Below are positions 17,247 through 18,178 of a DNA stretch of 18,178 nucleotides, piece after piece. Made by a program: the position numbers and the translations under genes. This DNA comes from an uncultured Collinsella sp. (GTDB taxonomy: Bacteria > Actinomycetota > Coriobacteriia > Coriobacteriales > Coriobacteriaceae), in assembly GCA_958429225.1 (NCBI GenBank), contig CAUAJB010000043.1:1-18178 (forward strand). Reading direction: 5' to 3'. The notes below the pieces were generated by a model that was not told where the DNA came from, made no database searches, and saw only the letters and a list, made by a program, of their open reading frames with translations. Every line of letters starts with the position of its first letter. Within the stretch, counting starts at the first letter, position 1.

Positions 17247-17381
17247 GGTTGCTTCACGGCAACATGTTTTTATCACGCACGCGCGGCTACTTCATACCGT
17301 GGTGCCCGGGCTTTGGTAGCACATGTCCGGGTTGGTTTTGGAGGATGACCCCGCGCGGAGGCAAACCACAGGAGGTTTAAC
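17247..17381 (+). promoter_or_regulatory. Structured rpsB leader
   Basis: The presumed 135-base untranslated leader contains a hairpin GTTGC-TTCACG-GCAAC (17248-17263). Downstream, CCCGG (17305-17309) can pair with CCGGG (17327-17331), or alternatively GTGC (17302-17305) can pair with GCAC (17319-17322); the two overlap and exclude each other. A perfect AGGAGG (17370-17375) precedes the start. The arrangement suggests autoregulation by S2, known for rpsB leaders in other bacteria, but this fold is not one I can name. Confidence 0.4.
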
Positions 17382-18122
17382 ATGGCTACCAAGATTAATA
17401 TCCGCACCCTGCTCGAGGCCGGCTGCCACTTCGGTCACCAGACCCGTCGCTGGAACCCCAAGATGAAGCCGTTCATCTTCGGTGAGCGCAACGGCATCTA
17501 CATCCTCGACCTCAAGCAGACCATCCTCGACGCCGACCAGGCCTACACCTTCGTCAAGAACGTCGCCAAGGGTGGCAACGTGCTATTCGTCGGCACCAAG
17601 AAGCAGGCTCAGGAGGCCGTCAAGAACGCTGCTGAGCGCGCCAACATGCCTTACATCAACCAGCGTTGGCTCGGCGGTATGCTGACCAACTTCGTCACCA
17701 TCCGCTCCCGCATCAACCGCATGGAGGAGCTCGAGGCCATGGTCGAGGACGGCCGCATGGCCACCCTGCCCAAGAAGGAGCAGGCCGTGCTGGGCAAGGA
17801 GCTCACCAAGCTCCAGACCAACCTCGGCGGCGTCCGCGACATGACCTCCCTGCCGCAGGCCATCTTCGTGGTTGACTCCAAGCGCGAGGAGATCGGCATC
17901 CGCGAGGCCAACCGCCTGCACATTCCCGTCGTCTCCCTGCTGGACACCAACTCTGACCCCGACGTGGTCGAGTACGGCATCCCCGCCAACGACGACGCCA
18001 TCCGCTCCGTCTCCCTCATGTGCGAGCTTGCCGCCGACGCCGTCCTGGCCGGCACCGGCAAGGAGCAGATCTCCGCTGAGGAGATGGCCGCCCCTGCCGC
18101 CGAGGCTCCCGCTGCCGAGTAG
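17382..18122 (+). CDS. rpsB: 30S ribosomal protein S2
   Basis: Small-subunit ribosomal protein S2, bound near S1 at the back of the 30S subunit; 246 residues. Diagnostic are NIRTLLEAGCHFGHQTRRWN (6-25), NVLFVGTKKQAQEAV, INQRWLGGMLTNF and IPVVSLLDTNSDP. The C-terminus is an Ala/Glu/Pro-rich acidic tail typical of actinobacterial S2. Start ATG 17382 has AGGAGG six bases upstream. It follows xerC after 219 bases with its own promoter, and precedes tsf. Confidence 0.98.
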   Translation: MATKINIRTLLEAGCHFGHQTRRWNPKMKPFIFGERNGIYILDLKQTILDADQAYTFVKNVAKGGNVLFVGTKKQAQEAVKNAAERANMPYINQRWLGGMLTNFVTIRSRINRMEELEAMVEDGRMATLPKKEQAVLGKELTKLQTNLGGVRDMTSLPQAIFVVDSKREEIGIREANRLHIPVVSLLDTNSDPDVVEYGIPANDDAIRSVSLMCELAADAVLAGTGKEQISAEEMAAPAAEAPAAE

Positions 18123-18136
18123 CTCCCAAAAGAGCT
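18121..18136 (+). other. Short hairpin between rpsB and tsf
   Basis: AGCTC (18121-18125), loop CCAAAA, GAGCT (18132-18136) forms a five-pair stem starting in the rpsB stop codon. There is no T tract, so it is more likely a processing or weak attenuation site than a terminator. Confidence 0.3.
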
Positions 18137-18172
18137 GTCCGTATAACCACGTTCTAGATAGAGGAGTGCAAA

Positions 18173-18178
18173 ATGGCT
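18173..18178 (+). CDS. tsf: Start of elongation factor Ts (two codons only)
   Basis: ATG GCT with GAGGAG (18161-18166) six bases upstream, 50 bases after rpsB. The identity is inferred only from the near-universal rpsB-tsf order; two residues (Met-Ala) cannot show it. Confidence 0.6.

Noticed and set aside
17345..17380. Eleven-codon ORF ending one base before the rpsB start
   Set aside because: GGAGG directly abuts its ATG with no spacing, so initiation is improbable, and it contains the rpsB ribosome binding site.

Overview
The window is a GC-rich, gene-dense stretch of a bacterial chromosome, almost entirely housekeeping. Several features point to an anaerobic member of the Coriobacteriia, Collinsella-like, but this is inferred from sequence and not confirmed. 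Protein sequences look actinobacterial: TrmD carries a loop insertion like that of mycobacterial TrmD. Gene order and gene choice look Bacillota-like: two-subunit glycyl-tRNA synthetase, TrmFO, an RNase HII with an N-terminal extension, and the order rnhB-yraN-comM-dprA-trmFO-xerC-rpsB-tsf. Pyruvate phosphate dikinase beside its regulatory kinase/phosphatase fits an anaerobic or fermentative metabolism.

Layout: (1) 1-610, minus strand: 5' part of dinB (DNA polymerase IV), divergent from everything else. (2) 812-3302: a translation operon rpsP-khpA-rimM-trmD-lepB with tight junctions. (3) 3362-6373: glyQ-glyS. (4) 6408-7283: the pyruvate phosphate dikinase regulatory protein, then a 296-base AT-rich intergenic region rich in inverted and phased repeats, then ppdK (7580-10330), closed by a terminator. 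(5) 10443-10945: rplS as its own transcription unit, with promoter, leader hairpin and terminator. (6) 10975-11763: rnhB, then a strong terminator. (7) 11953-17162: yraN-comM-dprA-trmFO-xerC, densely packed with overlapping or nearly overlapping junctions. (8) 17212-end: a new promoter, a structured leader, rpsB and the first two codons of tsf.

The genes fall into four functional groups: ribosome and tRNA function (rpsP, khpA, rimM, trmD, rplS, trmFO, rpsB, glyQS), genome maintenance and DNA uptake (dinB, rnhB, yraN, comM, dprA, xerC), secretion (lepB) and the PEP/pyruvate node (PPDK and its regulator). I found no prophage, transposase, CRISPR array, tRNA or rRNA gene.

I see no clear novel multi-gene system. 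The observations most worth checking are: xerC has no canonical start codon where homology and the ribosome binding site demand one; the PPDK upstream region carries a dense array of palindromes and helically phased TTTACC repeats; TrmD has Glu where the catalytic Asp is expected; DprA has a divergent nucleotide-fold motif; and the rplS and rpsB leaders are structured.
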